From IMG/VR virus record IMGVR_UViG_3300044957_000346, positions 1 through 64,000 of that record: DNA of 64,000 bases, one strand, 5' to 3'. Positions 44,595 to 53,855 of the stretch are shown here, in pieces. The position numbers and the translations under genes are program-made. Each line of letters begins with the position of its first letter. Position 1 is the first letter of the stretch. The notes under the pieces are model-generated. The model saw only the letters and a list, made by a program, of their open reading frames with translations, ran no database searches and was not told the origin of the DNA. Source of the stretch: a virus.

Positions 44595-44894
44595 TTAGTC
44601 ACCCATTTCGTTTCTATACTTTAGATTTCTTTGTAATTCATGAATATTTGTTTTTACATGACGACCATCATCTCTAAGTACTCCAATATCAAAATGGCCA
44701 CTCATTAATTCTGTGAAATAAATTCCCTGCACATCGTCAAATCCATGACCCAGAGTTTGCATCTCAAACATCCAGTTTTTACGGTTTTGATTAAATTTCT
44801 TTTTACAAAGTTGTTCCAAATAACCTACAATGTCGTTAACATCTTCAAAATAAACAACCTTGTTGATAGTGGTATCTCTTATATAGTATTTCAT
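44595..44894 (-). CDS. Hypothetical protein (99 aa)
   Basis: Starts MKYYIRDTTINKVVYFEDV, with NWMFEMQTLGHGFDDVQG in the middle. First gene of the helicase operon, with its own promoter 7 nt upstream of the ATG. No known family. Confidence 0.6.
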   Translation of the reverse strand: MKYYIRDTTINKVVYFEDVNDIVGYLEQLCKKKFNQNRKNWMFEMQTLGHGFDDVQGIYFTELMSGHFDIGVLRDDGRHVKTNIHELQRNLKYRNEMGD

Positions 44895-44901
44895 AAAAAT
44901 T

Positions 44902-44930
44902 ATTCTACTATATGACTATTACTTAGTCAA
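44902..44930 (-). promoter_or_regulatory. Sigma70-like promoter for the helicase operon
   Basis: Minus strand: -35 TTGACT (44925-44930), 17-nt spacer, -10 TAGAAT (44902-44907), 7 nt to the ATG at 44894. Predicts a leaderless or nearly leaderless transcript. Confidence 0.65.
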
Positions 44931-44947
44931 CTACTTTTAGTGTTATA

Positions 44948-45520
44948 TTATTCGTTATTTCTTTCGGTTTGACTTCTTATAGTTTCAAAATACTGAATTA
45001 TATGATTTATAACCACGTCCGTTATATCTTCTAACCAATCGTCCGGTTTAAATTCGGTCGCACTTAAACCAGCATGTATTGGCTTTAAATGTCCATCTTG
45101 AAATTCTTGTCTTAAAAAGTCAATTAAATCTCTTTTTAGACCTTCTTTGTGGGCTATCACAAATATCTCACTTAGCGATTCTTTATAACCTACTCTCACC
45201 GGATTCTTACCCTTACCACCACTACCTTTTTCTCCTCTACCCGCGGCTCTTTGAGCAGCTTTCTTTCTTTTTACCCAATTAGCTATAGCCTTCTTGCCAC
45301 CTTTTGCTCTTAATCTAGCAGCGTATTTTTTACCTAAACATGCGCTATAACTACTACCTTTCTTTGCATCTCCACACTTGCCAGCCTTTTTGCCCGTACT
45401 ATCGTATCTATCCCAACCACCTCCACTGGAGCTACCAACTGGTCCCTTACCAAACCAAGCTCTTAACCCACCACGGTATGCTTCGTCTAACTTTGTAAAA
45501 TATAAATCGTTTGTATCCAT
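44948..45520 (-). CDS. Basic Gly/Lys-rich phage protein (190 aa)
   Basis: The N-terminal GGLRAWFGKGPVG and GKKAGKCGDAKKGSSYSAC...KKAAQRAAGRGEKGSGGKGK are strongly positive, like DNA-packaging or virion basic proteins and the DUF5872-type domain of large viruses. The C-terminal third is acidic/helical (FLRQEFQDGHLKP, DDWLEDITDVVINHI). It is preceded by an ATATTTAT box. Confidence 0.5.
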   Translation of the reverse strand: MDTNDLYFTKLDEAYRGGLRAWFGKGPVGSSSGGGWDRYDSTGKKAGKCGDAKKGSSYSACLGKKYAARLRAKGGKKAIANWVKRKKAAQRAAGRGEKGSGGKGKNPVRVGYKESLSEIFVIAHKEGLKRDLIDFLRQEFQDGHLKPIHAGLSATEFKPDDWLEDITDVVINHIIQYFETIRSQTERNNE

Positions 45521-45525
45521 TTACA

Positions 45526-45533
45526 ATAAATAT
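45526..45533 (-). promoter_or_regulatory. ATATTTAT box, 5 nt before start
   Basis: Minus-strand ATATTTAT followed by 5 nt and the ATG of the basic protein (45520). Confidence 0.45.
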
Positions 45534-45700
45534 CACAAAACATTATTAAACCTGTCTACTAAATTATTAAAGAATTTCTCAACCCTATTCTTTTCAACTT
45601 TTTTCTTTTGGGTTTCGTTTAAGTAAAAATTAATTTCAGATTCTCCCAACTCAATGTCTGAGTCTTTTAACTTGATGGTGATTTTTTTTTGTTTTTTCAT
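45533..45700 (-). CDS. Small hypothetical protein (55 aa)
   Basis: MKKQKKITIKLKDSDIELG and a helical KKVEKNRVEKFFNNLVDRF end. Short, basic start, uncharged core. It ends where the basic-protein box begins. The reading frame is well formed but unrecognised. Confidence 0.45.
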   Translation of the reverse strand: MKKQKKITIKLKDSDIELGESEINFYLNETQKKKVEKNRVEKFFNNLVDRFNNVL

Positions 45701-45710
45701 AGTGGAATCA

Positions 45711-45750
45711 ATAAAAAAAAAAGATATGTAATCTAAGATTACATATCTTT
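45711..45750 (-). terminator. Rho-independent terminator after HNH gene
   Basis: A 14-bp perfect stem AAAGATATGTAATC / GATTACATATCTTT (45720-45750, TAA loop on the plus strand) is followed on the minus strand by a run of about ten U. It terminates the leftward HNH transcript 25 nt past its stop. Confidence 0.8.
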
Positions 45751-45775
45751 GCGATTAGAAAAAATTCTAAATAAT

Positions 45776-46423
45776 TTATTTGTTCACCAAAAAATGTTTC
45801 CAATCTTGGTGTTTCGCTTCTTTGATTAGAGCATATACTGGAATAGGCTGAGGCGCCGCTGGATTTTTCAATAGTTTCAAACCAGCTTCACTGTTTAGTC
45901 TATTACCCTTTTTGGAGTTAATATCTTTTGAACACAATACCAGATTGGTCCAAGAATCTTCTCCACCCTTACTACGAGGAATAACATGGTCAACTGTGGC
46001 CCGATGTTTTTCAATTTTTTCACCGGTGTATTGACAAACACCATTGTCACGGTTAAAAATTGCGTCCTTACTAGGTTTACCCCTAAAATGCTTTACAGGC
46101 ATCTTGTTGAAGTTAACAGAAATTAATACTGTTGGAACACGAATAATTCTGTTTGGAGAATTTATGGTCAAATCCCAACTACGAATCGGTAGAGTCATCC
46201 ATTCAGTCCAAGATACCGGAGTCATGCTTTTAGGATCATCCAATATTGGATCCCCATTTTCGTCGGTCTCGTAATCAATATCCAATGCTGAACTAGTTGG
46301 CTTGCCATCAGATTCAGCGCCGCATAAATCAATAATTGCATCTTTTACGGTTTTAAATCCAACTGGTTGCCAGTTGGCATTCAAATTTAGACATATTAAC
46401 TTATTTGCTATTGTAGTATTCAT
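45776..46423 (-). CDS. HNH endonuclease
   Basis: 215 aa. CQYTGEKIEKHRATVDHVIPRSKGGEDSWTN is a classic HNH core (D-H-V-I-P-R...N). NLVLCSKDINSKKGNR supplies the last His-equivalent region. The N-terminus LICLNLNANWQPV is the common lead of this phage/bacterial HNH group. It has its own promoter and terminator, so it is a separate transcription unit. Confidence 0.85.
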   Translation of the reverse strand: MNTTIANKLICLNLNANWQPVGFKTVKDAIIDLCGAESDGKPTSSALDIDYETDENGDPILDDPKSMTPVSWTEWMTLPIRSWDLTINSPNRIIRVPTVLISVNFNKMPVKHFRGKPSKDAIFNRDNGVCQYTGEKIEKHRATVDHVIPRSKGGEDSWTNLVLCSKDINSKKGNRLNSEAGLKLLKNPAAPQPIPVYALIKEAKHQDWKHFLVNK

Positions 46424-46436
46424 AACTCACAATATA

Positions 46437-46464
46437 ACTATACCACACTTTTTATAAATGTCAA
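46437..46464 (-). promoter_or_regulatory. Sigma70-like promoter for the HNH gene
   Basis: Minus strand: -35 TTGACA (46459-46464), 16-nt spacer, -10 TATAGT (46437-46442), 13 nt to the ATG at 46423. It lies inside the 3' end of the GIY-YIG gene. Confidence 0.65.
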
Positions 46465-46782
46465 GGGATTTTCTTCTCGTTCAAGACTTTCGTCAAGTCT
46501 ATTCTTAATCATATGTAATGGGCACCGAAACCATTCCTTTTTTCTGTCGGTTGCAAAATATTTCATATTTTCTTGAATTTTCTTTTCTGCTGAATAACAA
46601 TCCGGGTGTTTTACATAGTGCTCTATCTTATAATCCCGAAATGGAGACGAAGTTTGATAGGTTCTTAATCTGGAGTTTATATCGTGTGTAACTCCAATTT
46701 TGTAATATTCTGGAAAATGAATATTACTGATTATATATATGTATCCTTCTTTTTTTCTAGATAATTTCGTCTGCGAGTCCAT
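46438..46782 (-). CDS. GIY-YIG-like (T5orf172-type) nuclease domain protein
   Basis: 114 aa. GYIYIISN...YYKIGVTHDINSRLRTYQTSSP is the G-Y-I-Y...Y-K-I-G...R pattern of T5orf172/Mug113 GIY-YIG domains, and KEWFRC is the conserved end. Probably a single-domain nuclease. It overlaps the ClpP gene by 26 nt. Confidence 0.75.
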   Translation of the reverse strand: MDSQTKLSRKKEGYIYIISNIHFPEYYKIGVTHDINSRLRTYQTSSPFRDYKIEHYVKHPDCYSAEKKIQENMKYFATDRKKEWFRCPLHMIKNRLDESLEREENPLTFIKSVV

Positions 46783-47359
46783 ATTTTACAGCATCTTCTG
46801 CGTTCAAATATATATCACGTTTTAATACCTCATTTAACTCAGACTCACCAAATTTAGTATGTTTTAAGTAAATAGACTTAATTATATCTGATAACATATC
46901 CAAATTGTGAGTTTCGTCTTTAAAGTTTTCATGAGTTCCTTGAAACCAACTACGAACTTGATGAATCAACATTACTGAATTTTTATTGATATATCTTTTA
47001 TGACAGCTTACGCTGATGAGTGTTGCAGCGCTGGCAACCAAACCTTCTACATAACTGTGTACAGGCACTTTACTGGTTCGTATTCTGTCTACAGTGGACA
47101 AGGCTCCAAATACCTGACCCCCATCGCTATTTATGTATAATTTTATTGGAGCCGGATTTGGTAAATCAAAGGTTATTTGGTGTATTAACAGTTGTTTGGA
47201 AAGATCGGTTATCGATTTGTTTATTGTGAATATAGACTCATTATTTACATCCGAATAAAAATATATATCATTACTTGTTATAACCGATGAATATTTTGTT
47301 TTATCGTGTTGAATATCTTGGTCATCTAAATCAGCAGTTAGCATTAATTTTTTAGACAT
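46757..47359 (-). CDS. clpP: ClpP-like serine protease
   Basis: 200 aa, normal ClpP length. LYINSDGGQVFGAL is the substrate-side loop, GLVASAATLIS holds the catalytic Ser, and SVMLIHQVRSWFQGT the catalytic His. Phage ClpP homologues may process head proteins or redirect host proteolysis. No Clp ATPase is visible, so the host's may be used. Confidence 0.88.
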   Translation of the reverse strand: MSKKLMLTADLDDQDIQHDKTKYSSVITSNDIYFYSDVNNESIFTINKSITDLSKQLLIHQITFDLPNPAPIKLYINSDGGQVFGALSTVDRIRTSKVPVHSYVEGLVASAATLISVSCHKRYINKNSVMLIHQVRSWFQGTHENFKDETHNLDMLSDIIKSIYLKHTKFGESELNEVLKRDIYLNAEDAVKYGLADEII

Positions 47360-47430
47360 GTTACTTTATAAATAGAAATCGTGTAAATTATAAAATTATT
47401 TTTATTGATCTAATCAATACATATGGAAGT

Positions 47431-48561
47431 ATGAATACTTGGAAACTTAACGAAAACCACTTCACTTGGTTAGATAGGTTAAAAATTTGCAAGTTTTTTT
47501 TAAATACTAAAAATTTTTGGACATATGGTAAATATGTTAAAAAGTTTGAAGAAGAGATGACAAAATATGTAGGCGTCAAACATGCGTTATTTGTTTCAAG
47601 TGGGTCAACGGCCAATACAGTATTAGCATATTATTTAGGAACCGTGACGACCAAAAAGAAGATTATATTTCCATCTGTGACTTGGGCAACATCAATTACA
47701 CCATTTGTTAAGTGCGGATTTGAACCAATATTTGTAGATGTGTCATTAAATGATTTATCGGCAAATTTAGATGAAATTGAAACTATACTTCAAAATGACA
47801 AAGATATCGCTTTGATATTTGTCACATCCCTATTGGGTGTATCTCCCGATATTGGTAGATTAAAACAAATAGAAGCTAAGTATGGTGTTAGGGTTATGTT
47901 GGATAATTGCGAAAGTACACTTAGTAGTTATAATGGAAAAAATTTAAGCAGTTATTTCACATCTACTACTAGTACATATTTTGGACATTTGTTACAAAGT
48001 GTAGAAGGCGGATTTGTGTTCACCAACGATGATTCAGAATACGAAATGTTCAATATGATTCGAAATCATGGTATGTACAGACATTTGGAGCCAAACAGAA
48101 CCGAAAAGTATAGAAATAAAGATGTAGATTCTAGGTTTGATTTTTATACCATTGGAAATAATTTTAGAAATAGTGACATTCACGCATTCATAGGATTATT
48201 AGACTTTTCTAGAACCAATAAATATATAAGTCATAGAAAAGATTGTTATCAACACTTTGTTAAGTGTCTTAATAAAGATAGATACTACACCATTGATTTT
48301 AATGATGAAAATATTATGTTTTCGTTGCCTATAATCTGCAAATCATCGTCTGACCTACAATCAATTAAAGATTATTGTGACAAAAACAATATAGAGTATA
48401 GACCGATTGTAGGTGGTAATATTTTGAAACAAACCGCATTTAAAAAATATTCGTATAAATCATATGAAAACGTTGACACCATACATCAATGTGGAATTTA
48501 TATTGGGTTACATTATGGTGTCAACAAATCTCAAATAGAAGAGTTTTGTTCTTCTATTTAA
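47431..48561 (+). CDS. DegT/DnrJ/EryC1-family PLP enzyme with His at the Lys position
   Basis: 376 aa. VSSGSTANTVLAYYL (PLP phosphate site), PSVTWATSITPFVKCGFEPIFVDV and MLDNCEST (Asp contacting the PLP ring). At the normal Schiff-base lysine the sequence is YFGHLLQSVEGG, with His in place of Lys, as in ColD and RfbH/E1 3-dehydratases. It may therefore remove a sugar hydroxyl rather than transfer an amino group. First gene of the second glycan island. Confidence 0.8.
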   Translation: MNTWKLNENHFTWLDRLKICKFFLNTKNFWTYGKYVKKFEEEMTKYVGVKHALFVSSGSTANTVLAYYLGTVTTKKKIIFPSVTWATSITPFVKCGFEPIFVDVSLNDLSANLDEIETILQNDKDIALIFVTSLLGVSPDIGRLKQIEAKYGVRVMLDNCESTLSSYNGKNLSSYFTSTTSTYFGHLLQSVEGGFVFTNDDSEYEMFNMIRNHGMYRHLEPNRTEKYRNKDVDSRFDFYTIGNNFRNSDIHAFIGLLDFSRTNKYISHRKDCYQHFVKCLNKDRYYTIDFNDENIMFSLPIICKSSSDLQSIKDYCDKNNIEYRPIVGGNILKQTAFKKYSYKSYENVDTIHQCGIYIGLHYGVNKSQIEEFCSSI

Positions 48562-48566
48562 TTACT

Positions 48567-48959
48567 TTATATACGAGTTATACATAATATTTTATCGTCG
48601 GTATCATACACTATTGTGTTGACAACCGAAGTATTGTTTTTATCAGTCAGTTGTATTGAAACTTTAGTGTTCGAATCTATATTTCGGGTCTGATACCAGC
48701 TTCTTGACCCCCTATATTCATCGTACACTAAATTTTCGTTTATATACACTTTTACCTTATACACTTCGGTTGATGTGGTGTTATAATACATTGCATGCAC
48801 CGACCCGGTTACACTTTTTGTCAAAAAAAATGACTGCGTAGCTTGAAAATTTATGTTATTGTGTCTAATATTAAATTCTTCATTTCCATTTAAATACGGA
48901 AAGTCTTCAAGTTTTATTTCATAAATATCATCGTTTTTATGTCTGAAACAATTGTAGAA
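48567..48959 (-). pseudogene. C-terminal fragment of a glycan enzyme, no start codon
   Basis: An open frame of about 130 codons follows a TAA at its 5' end and has no ATG before residue 60 (FYNCFRHKNDD...EEFNIRHNN...KVKVYINENLVYDEY). The KVKVYIN/LVYDEY segment resembles the C-terminal SLNLKIRINDSIITD of the glycosyltransferase at 51166. It may be the detached end of the gene upstream (48969). Confidence 0.4.
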
Positions 48960-48968
48960 CGCGACCTC

Positions 48969-49565
48969 TTATATTTTGTGAGTGCCAATATTGTGGGAGT
49001 TTTGTGGTAAATTACAATCGTGGTAGTTATCAGGATATTGTAAATTTTCAATTACAAACTTTATGTTTGCAAAAAAGTTTGTGGTGTGTAACATTTTTTC
49101 ATATGAAAATTCTCCTACTACAGCACACATTTTTTTAACATTTAGAATATCAAAGAAATATTGCAATTGATTTACATTGACTAAAATATCATCTTCTGTG
49201 TAATACGCATTATCGAATCCAAGAAAGTTTGCGGTATTAAATAAAAATTTGATGTTTCTATTGATTATCAAATCTGTTGAATCTTGAAACAAAATGTAGT
49301 CAATATTTGATATATTAAATGTAAAACATGCGACACCTCCGAGACCGGAACAATATGCATTTCTATAAAATGATGCTGGTTTTATTTCTTTTTCTTTATT
49401 TATAATGATATAATCGACCATCGAATAAATTGATTGTGGAACTTCACATCCAGAACACAAAATTATTGGAATGTTTAATGTTTTAAAACTTAAAATTTGT
49501 TTTTCCAATACTTTTATTTTTTTCTCATTTATTGGATACGAATTTATAAGTATGCATTTTTTCAT
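48969..49565 (-). CDS. Putative GT-A-like protein, probably truncated
   Basis: 198 aa. MKKCILINSYPINEKKIKVLEKQI, VDYIIINKEKEIKP, and DYILFQDSTDLII (D-x-x-D-like) suggest a nucleotide-sugar-binding fold. Compared with the similar protein at 51166 the C-terminal domain is missing and may be the fragment at 48567. The start overlaps the FkbM gene by 4 nt. Confidence 0.45.
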   Translation of the reverse strand: MKKCILINSYPINEKKIKVLEKQILSFKTLNIPIILCSGCEVPQSIYSMVDYIIINKEKEIKPASFYRNAYCSGLGGVACFTFNISNIDYILFQDSTDLIINRNIKFLFNTANFLGFDNAYYTEDDILVNVNQLQYFFDILNVKKMCAVVGEFSYEKMLHTTNFFANIKFVIENLQYPDNYHDCNLPQNSHNIGTHKI

Positions 49566-50374
49566 ATATGTGAGTATATATATCCTTCATTAGAGTGTCT
49601 CATATGGAATAAGTCTATGGTTTTTCTCTTATAGTATATTTCTCCATCAAAGTACGGTGCATTTTGCAATCTTTCTATTAAATTTTGTTGGAATAAAAAT
49701 CCTAATTTTGGATTGTCTAATGTGAGACGACCGTGAATTTCGACGCTGATATTTTTTATTTTGGATAAATTTTCGTCACTTATTCCCTCAAATACATTAT
49801 ATTCGTGTCCTTCAACATCCACCTTTAGAAAATCAACAGTATCTAAAAGTTTTTGGTCAAATAAATAATTTAGAGTTACACAGTATGTGAGAGAATCGTC
49901 TTTTTTACGATATTTATCATCTTGCAAATTATTTTCTTTGCTCCAAACGGTGTTTAAATTTTTGAACCCAACTTCATCGCTTATTGCAAATTGATATAAC
50001 GATGAATTTGGAATATTGTTCATTAAGAATGCTTTGCTTTCTTTTGAAGACGGCTCAAATGCTATAATCTTTTTTGCTCCTCTCTGATAAGCAAAATAAG
50101 AAGTTAATCCACAGCTTGCACCTATATCTACAAACACATTGCACGAATTATCTATAATACAACCCCCAGCTTCTATTAATGAGTTTCCAGATGTTAAGAA
50201 TTGTGAATCGTGATATTTCGAAAAGTCAAATGCTTCCAAATAAGTGTAACATGCTTTTGGATATTGTCCACATCTAATATTATCATAATTATATACATTT
50301 GGCTCAAAATGATACAATGTGGGATCATTGTGATAGCCGTCTACATAACAATAAAATGGAAATTTTTGTGTCAA
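49562..50374 (-). CDS. FkbM-family methyltransferase
   Basis: 270 aa. VFVDIGASCGLTSYFAYQRG (motif I), IIAFEPSSKE (motif II) and VDFLKVDVEGHEYNVFEGI (D-x-x-K-x-D-x-E-G-x-E). Likely O-methylates a sugar of the second glycan island. Overlaps both neighbours by 4 nt. Confidence 0.88.
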   Translation of the reverse strand: MTQKFPFYCYVDGYHNDPTLYHFEPNVYNYDNIRCGQYPKACYTYLEAFDFSKYHDSQFLTSGNSLIEAGGCIIDNSCNVFVDIGASCGLTSYFAYQRGAKKIIAFEPSSKESKAFLMNNIPNSSLYQFAISDEVGFKNLNTVWSKENNLQDDKYRKKDDSLTYCVTLNYLFDQKLLDTVDFLKVDVEGHEYNVFEGISDENLSKIKNISVEIHGRLTLDNPKLGFLFQQNLIERLQNAPYFDGEIYYKRKTIDLFHMRHSNEGYIYSHI

Positions 50375-50877
50375 AAGTCTAAATATAGTTGGTTTGTATT
50401 TTCCGTTTTGGTATTTGATAATAATTTTCTAAGTTCGTCGTCATCAACAAAATTATAATTTTTTGAATTTTTTGCACCATCAATATGCTGTGTCTTTAAC
50501 CATCCTTTTTTATTGACAACTATATTATCAGTTTTGCCTGTGGATTCACAAATAAACCCAGATATATATTCGGCAAAACTAATTATGGCGTTAGTTCGTT
50601 CGTTACCACCTTCAATATAGAATCTGAGTATAGCAAACTTTTCTTTAACTTGTTTTACTTTGATTTGCTTAACAGGCAAATATTTATCCGGATATTTTTC
50701 CGACCATTTATTTTGTTGGTCAATGTAGTCTTGTAGATAACGACTCAACCAAAGTATAAGTCTGAACCATCCGTCATTACATTCAAATCCAAAAAGTGTA
50801 AATGGTTCGTTTTGACCACAGCCTTTATACATCTTTGGAAATTTTTTTATCAGATAATTTTGTAAATTTTCGTTCAT
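50371..50877 (-). CDS. Hypothetical phage protein (168 aa)
   Basis: FGFECNDGWFRLILWLSRYLQDYI and KFAILRFYIEGG look like conserved helical/strand blocks; two cysteines (C20, C31 region) and a later ICESTGK could form a metal site. Placed upstream of the FkbM gene. Recognised only as phage-type. Confidence 0.5.
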   Translation of the reverse strand: MNENLQNYLIKKFPKMYKGCGQNEPFTLFGFECNDGWFRLILWLSRYLQDYIDQQNKWSEKYPDKYLPVKQIKVKQVKEKFAILRFYIEGGNERTNAIISFAEYISGFICESTGKTDNIVVNKKGWLKTQHIDGAKNSKNYNFVDDDELRKLLSNTKTENTNQLYLDF

Positions 50878-50952
50878 AACACTCTGTATACTACACTATG
50901 CAATTTTTGTTTATAAATCAAGTTAAATTAAATAGATGCCAAAAAATATTTT

Positions 50953-50960
50953 CTATTTAT
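50953..50960 (+). promoter_or_regulatory. CTATTTAT box, 4 nt before start
   Basis: CTATTTAT, one mismatch to ATATTTAT, then AAAT and the ATG at 50965. Confidence 0.35.
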
Positions 50961-50964
50961 AAAT

Positions 50965-51162
50965 ATGAGTCACATTATACCAAAACATGGAATGGTATAC
51001 GGAATAAAATTTCAAATTAAGGATACAAATACAATCCGAATTTGGAAGCCAACAGATATTACATTTTCAGCTTTCAAATATAAATGTGATTTTATAATAA
51101 AATATTTAATAGATGAGGGTTTTTTTAATAAAACTAAATGTAAGGTTGAAGTGGTTACATAA
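50965..51162 (+). CDS. Small hypothetical protein (65 aa)
   Basis: MSHIIPKHGMVYGIKFQIK then FKYKCDFIIKYLIDEGFF. No motif known. Precedes the frame-broken glycosyltransferase. Confidence 0.45.
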   Translation: MSHIIPKHGMVYGIKFQIKDTNTIRIWKPTDITFSAFKYKCDFIIKYLIDEGFFNKTKCKVEVVT

Positions 51163-51165
51163 TTT

Positions 51166-52201
51166 ATGAGTAATAATGTTATTTTGTTTTTAACCTCGCC
51201 AACATCGTGGGATAGGAGTGAGATGTGTTTATCCAATTTTAAACAGTTGGAAAAACTTGGATATGATATAATTACACTTACAACATCCGATGGACTTCCA
51301 AAGTATATTTATGAAAAATCTAGATTGGTTATTCATGATTATGCAGAACATAAATGTGAAAAAAAACATTATTACAAACATTTTAAAAACGCCGGGGTTT
51401 GGTTATTTTTCCTGGCAATCATTGTCTAACGATTCTTATGCCGAAGCAAGGTTCTTTCATGAAACTCACTTTCCATCACTATTAAGAAATACACGAACTT
51501 TAATAGAAGTTAGTAAATCGTTTGGATATGAAAAGTATTTCTATACAGAAGACGATCATTATATAAACGATGATGATTTTCATCTGGTTGAGTCAAATTT
51601 TAAACTATTAGATTCAAATGATTTGGTCATATACAAATTTGACCCACGCTCACAGAATTCATCTGGAGAATATGTATACTGTTCATATTTACATTTTGGA
51701 AAATGTAATTCTATGCAAAACATTGTGAAAAACTTTCCGTATACATCATATCAATTTATAAAATCTGATCCTTCTATTTTTATGCATTTTTATGAACGTT
51801 TAATAACTACTCTGATCAACGTGCATAAATACGAAGGGTTTAAAGTTTTTGAACACTCGGAGTTAATCACGAATATGTTCAAAAACTCCAAACTAAACAT
51901 GGTGTACTCTTACTGTAACTTACTGGACGATTCTAGATGTAATATTATTTACGATAAAAATAACAATAAAAATGTTTTTTACTACAATTCGACTGGCATA
52001 CCTCAGAGTCTTAATTTAAAAATTCGCATTAATGATTCTATTATTACAGACAAAATCATGCATCCTGGATGCTGGTTTTGTCTGGAGATTGGTGATCAAG
52101 ACTTAAATAATACGGACATTATAATTAATGATAAACTAATTAAGTCGTTCAAAAGTTTAAACATTAATGATGTTGTTTATAACGGAGAAATTAGTTATTA
52201 A
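51166..52201 (+). pseudogene. GT-A-like glycosyltransferase split by one frameshift
   Basis: The first frame reads MSNNVILFLTSPTSWDR to HFKNAG (51166 to about 51395). The second continues GFGYFSWQSLSNDSYAEARFF to 52201. The switch lies at a GGGG run near 51394. The second part has KYFYTEDDHYINDDDF (metal site) and a C-terminal beta domain (LNLKIRINDSIITD). One indel would restore the gene, so sequencing error is as likely as decay. Confidence 0.65.
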
Positions 52202-52498
52202 CTCATCAACATTTTTAATATCTGTCAAATTAAATTCGTCATTGCAATTATTGATAATAATTTCGGTATAACCAAATTGTTTCAAAAATTTTAATATTGA
52301 TGTCAAACTGGCAGTCAAACTAGTTTCTTCCTTTATATGAAAAATTTGTTCAAAATCTTTATATATTGTTTTTTTTAAGTCACATTCGTTTGTTACCAAA
52401 AAATGTTTGTATATATACTCACATAAATTTTTATGTTTGAACAAATTGTTTTTATTTGCATCTTTATCTTTGTAGAGTATATGTACAACTGCTTTCAT
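52157..52498 (-). CDS. Hypothetical protein (113 aa)
   Basis: MKAVVHILYKDKDANKNNL and FGYTEIIINNCNDEFNL suggest an alpha/beta fold. It overlaps the end of the convergent glycosyltransferase by 45 nt and abuts the transferase gene upstream. Unrecognised. Confidence 0.4.
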   Translation of the reverse strand: MKAVVHILYKDKDANKNNLFKHKNLCEYIYKHFLVTNECDLKKTIYKDFEQIFHIKEETSLTASLTSILKFLKQFGYTEIIINNCNDEFNLTDIKNVDELITNFSVINNIINV

Positions 52499-53248
52499 TT
52501 ATTTTATTTTATATATAAATTCATTTGACTCTGGTTCAACACCTTTTTGCAAAAAGTTATAACTGTATTCATATCTTCCAATATGCGCTAGTCTAATTGT
52601 GGTGTCACAATATATATCTGTTCCACTGTCTCTAGCACGCTTACAGAACGAAAAGTCTTCGCCAACATAATTATCTTCTATAATCATTGGTAAAAACCAA
52701 GGATGAGCTTTATATTGACCACCCCAAATATTTACTGGTTTAAGATCGAAAGTTTTTGCAATTTTTTCGTATACATTTACACGCGTATACATAAATCCGG
52801 TTGCAGCATACTCAGCTTCATATAAACCGCCTTTGTTGCCGAATATAATTTCTTTAAAATCACTTTTAAATTTTGTGGTGAGAGTAGGCCACCCTTTAAC
52901 ACTATATGCTCCTGTAACGAATGGGAGATTGTAATTTAAAATTTTGTAAACATCTGGAACATAAAAACTAATGTCGCTGTCTATCCAAAACAAATGTTCA
53001 TATCCATTGTCAATTGCTTGTTGTGCCATTACACATCTTCCCTGATCGATAGCGCTAAATCCAAATTTTCTATACACTTTTACACCATCTTTTTCCAGTT
53101 GACGAAGCGACTCATCACATGCTGGCTCTATGTGTGATGCCACAGGAACTAGAATTATTAATTTAGAAAGTTGATCTTTAGTGGGGATGAAATTAATTTC
53201 TTTACGAAAAACGGACGTCGAGTCTGATTTTTTTATAAAATTAAACAT
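52499..53248 (-). CDS. Glycosyltransferase with WIDSD motif
   Basis: 249 aa. LIILVPVASHIEPACDESLRQL, then EHLFWIDSDISFYVPDVYKIL (D-x-D metal site), FVTGAYSVKG and EDNYVGEDFSFCKRARDSG (E-D, base-like). Pattern fits GT2/ANP1-like mannosyl-type transferases. Confidence 0.7.
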   Translation of the reverse strand: MFNFIKKSDSTSVFRKEINFIPTKDQLSKLIILVPVASHIEPACDESLRQLEKDGVKVYRKFGFSAIDQGRCVMAQQAIDNGYEHLFWIDSDISFYVPDVYKILNYNLPFVTGAYSVKGWPTLTTKFKSDFKEIIFGNKGGLYEAEYAATGFMYTRVNVYEKIAKTFDLKPVNIWGGQYKAHPWFLPMIIEDNYVGEDFSFCKRARDSGTDIYCDTTIRLAHIGRYEYSYNFLQKGVEPESNEFIYKIK

Positions 53249-53304
53249 AACATATCTTATATATATTTATTGTCGTATCTATATATTATTATATTTAAAG
53301 TTTT

Positions 53305-53838
53305 ATGCAGCAAAATTTAGTTAATATTCCACAACCAGCATTGTTTCCACTCAACGTACATACTATCGTAGAAATACCAAAGGATACAAATGCAAAGTAT
53401 GAATATGATGCTAAATTAAATGTTTTGAGGTTGGATAGATGTCTGATTAGTTCTCTTCAATATCCCGCGAGTTATGGTTTTCTGCCACAAACATTGTCCG
53501 AAGATGGTGACCCAACTGACATTTTAATTTATAATACTGTTCCACTTGTGCCACTTTCACTCGTAACAGTCAAAATTGTTGGAGGGTTAGTTACATATGA
53601 TCGTGGTAAAAGGGATTATAAAATGTTAGGTGTGCCTACCTATAACCCAAATAATTATGAGGATATAGATGATTTAGATCCTATGTTTCTGACTGTGTGT
53701 GAGGACTTTTTCAGACTATACAAAAAAGTTAATAAAAAGCCGAATCCTATCAAAGTAAAAGGGTGGATTCACCATAAGGAAGCTCAAAAGTATATTATTG
53801 ACTGTCATAACAATTTTAAAGTCAATTTTAACAAGTAA
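53305..53838 (+). CDS. ppa: Inorganic pyrophosphatase (family I)
   Basis: 177 aa, the bacterial length. VEIPKDTNAKYEYD (E/K/Y active-site start), YPASYGFLPQT, and DGDPTDILI, the PROSITE-type metal motif, with later KDYKM-like basic contacts (KRDYKML). It pulls DNA synthesis and nucleotide-sugar formation forward by removing pyrophosphate. Rare in phages, and useful next to so many NDP-sugar enzymes. Confidence 0.93.
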   Translation: MQQNLVNIPQPALFPLNVHTIVEIPKDTNAKYEYDAKLNVLRLDRCLISSLQYPASYGFLPQTLSEDGDPTDILIYNTVPLVPLSLVTVKIVGGLVTYDRGKRDYKMLGVPTYNPNNYEDIDDLDPMFLTVCEDFFRLYKKVNKKPNPIKVKGWIHHKEAQKYIIDCHNNFKVNFNK

Positions 53839-53842
53839 TTAT

Positions 53843-53850
53843 ATATTTAT
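53843..53850 (+). promoter_or_regulatory. ATATTTAT box, 5 nt before start
   Basis: Exact ATATTTAT, 5 nt, then the ATG at 53856. Confidence 0.45.
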
Positions 53851-53855
53851 ATCAT

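Noticed and set aside
50878-50935. Promoter for the leftward gene starting at 50877
   Set aside because: TTGATT and TAGTGT/TAGTAT can be found but not with convincing spacing and quality together.
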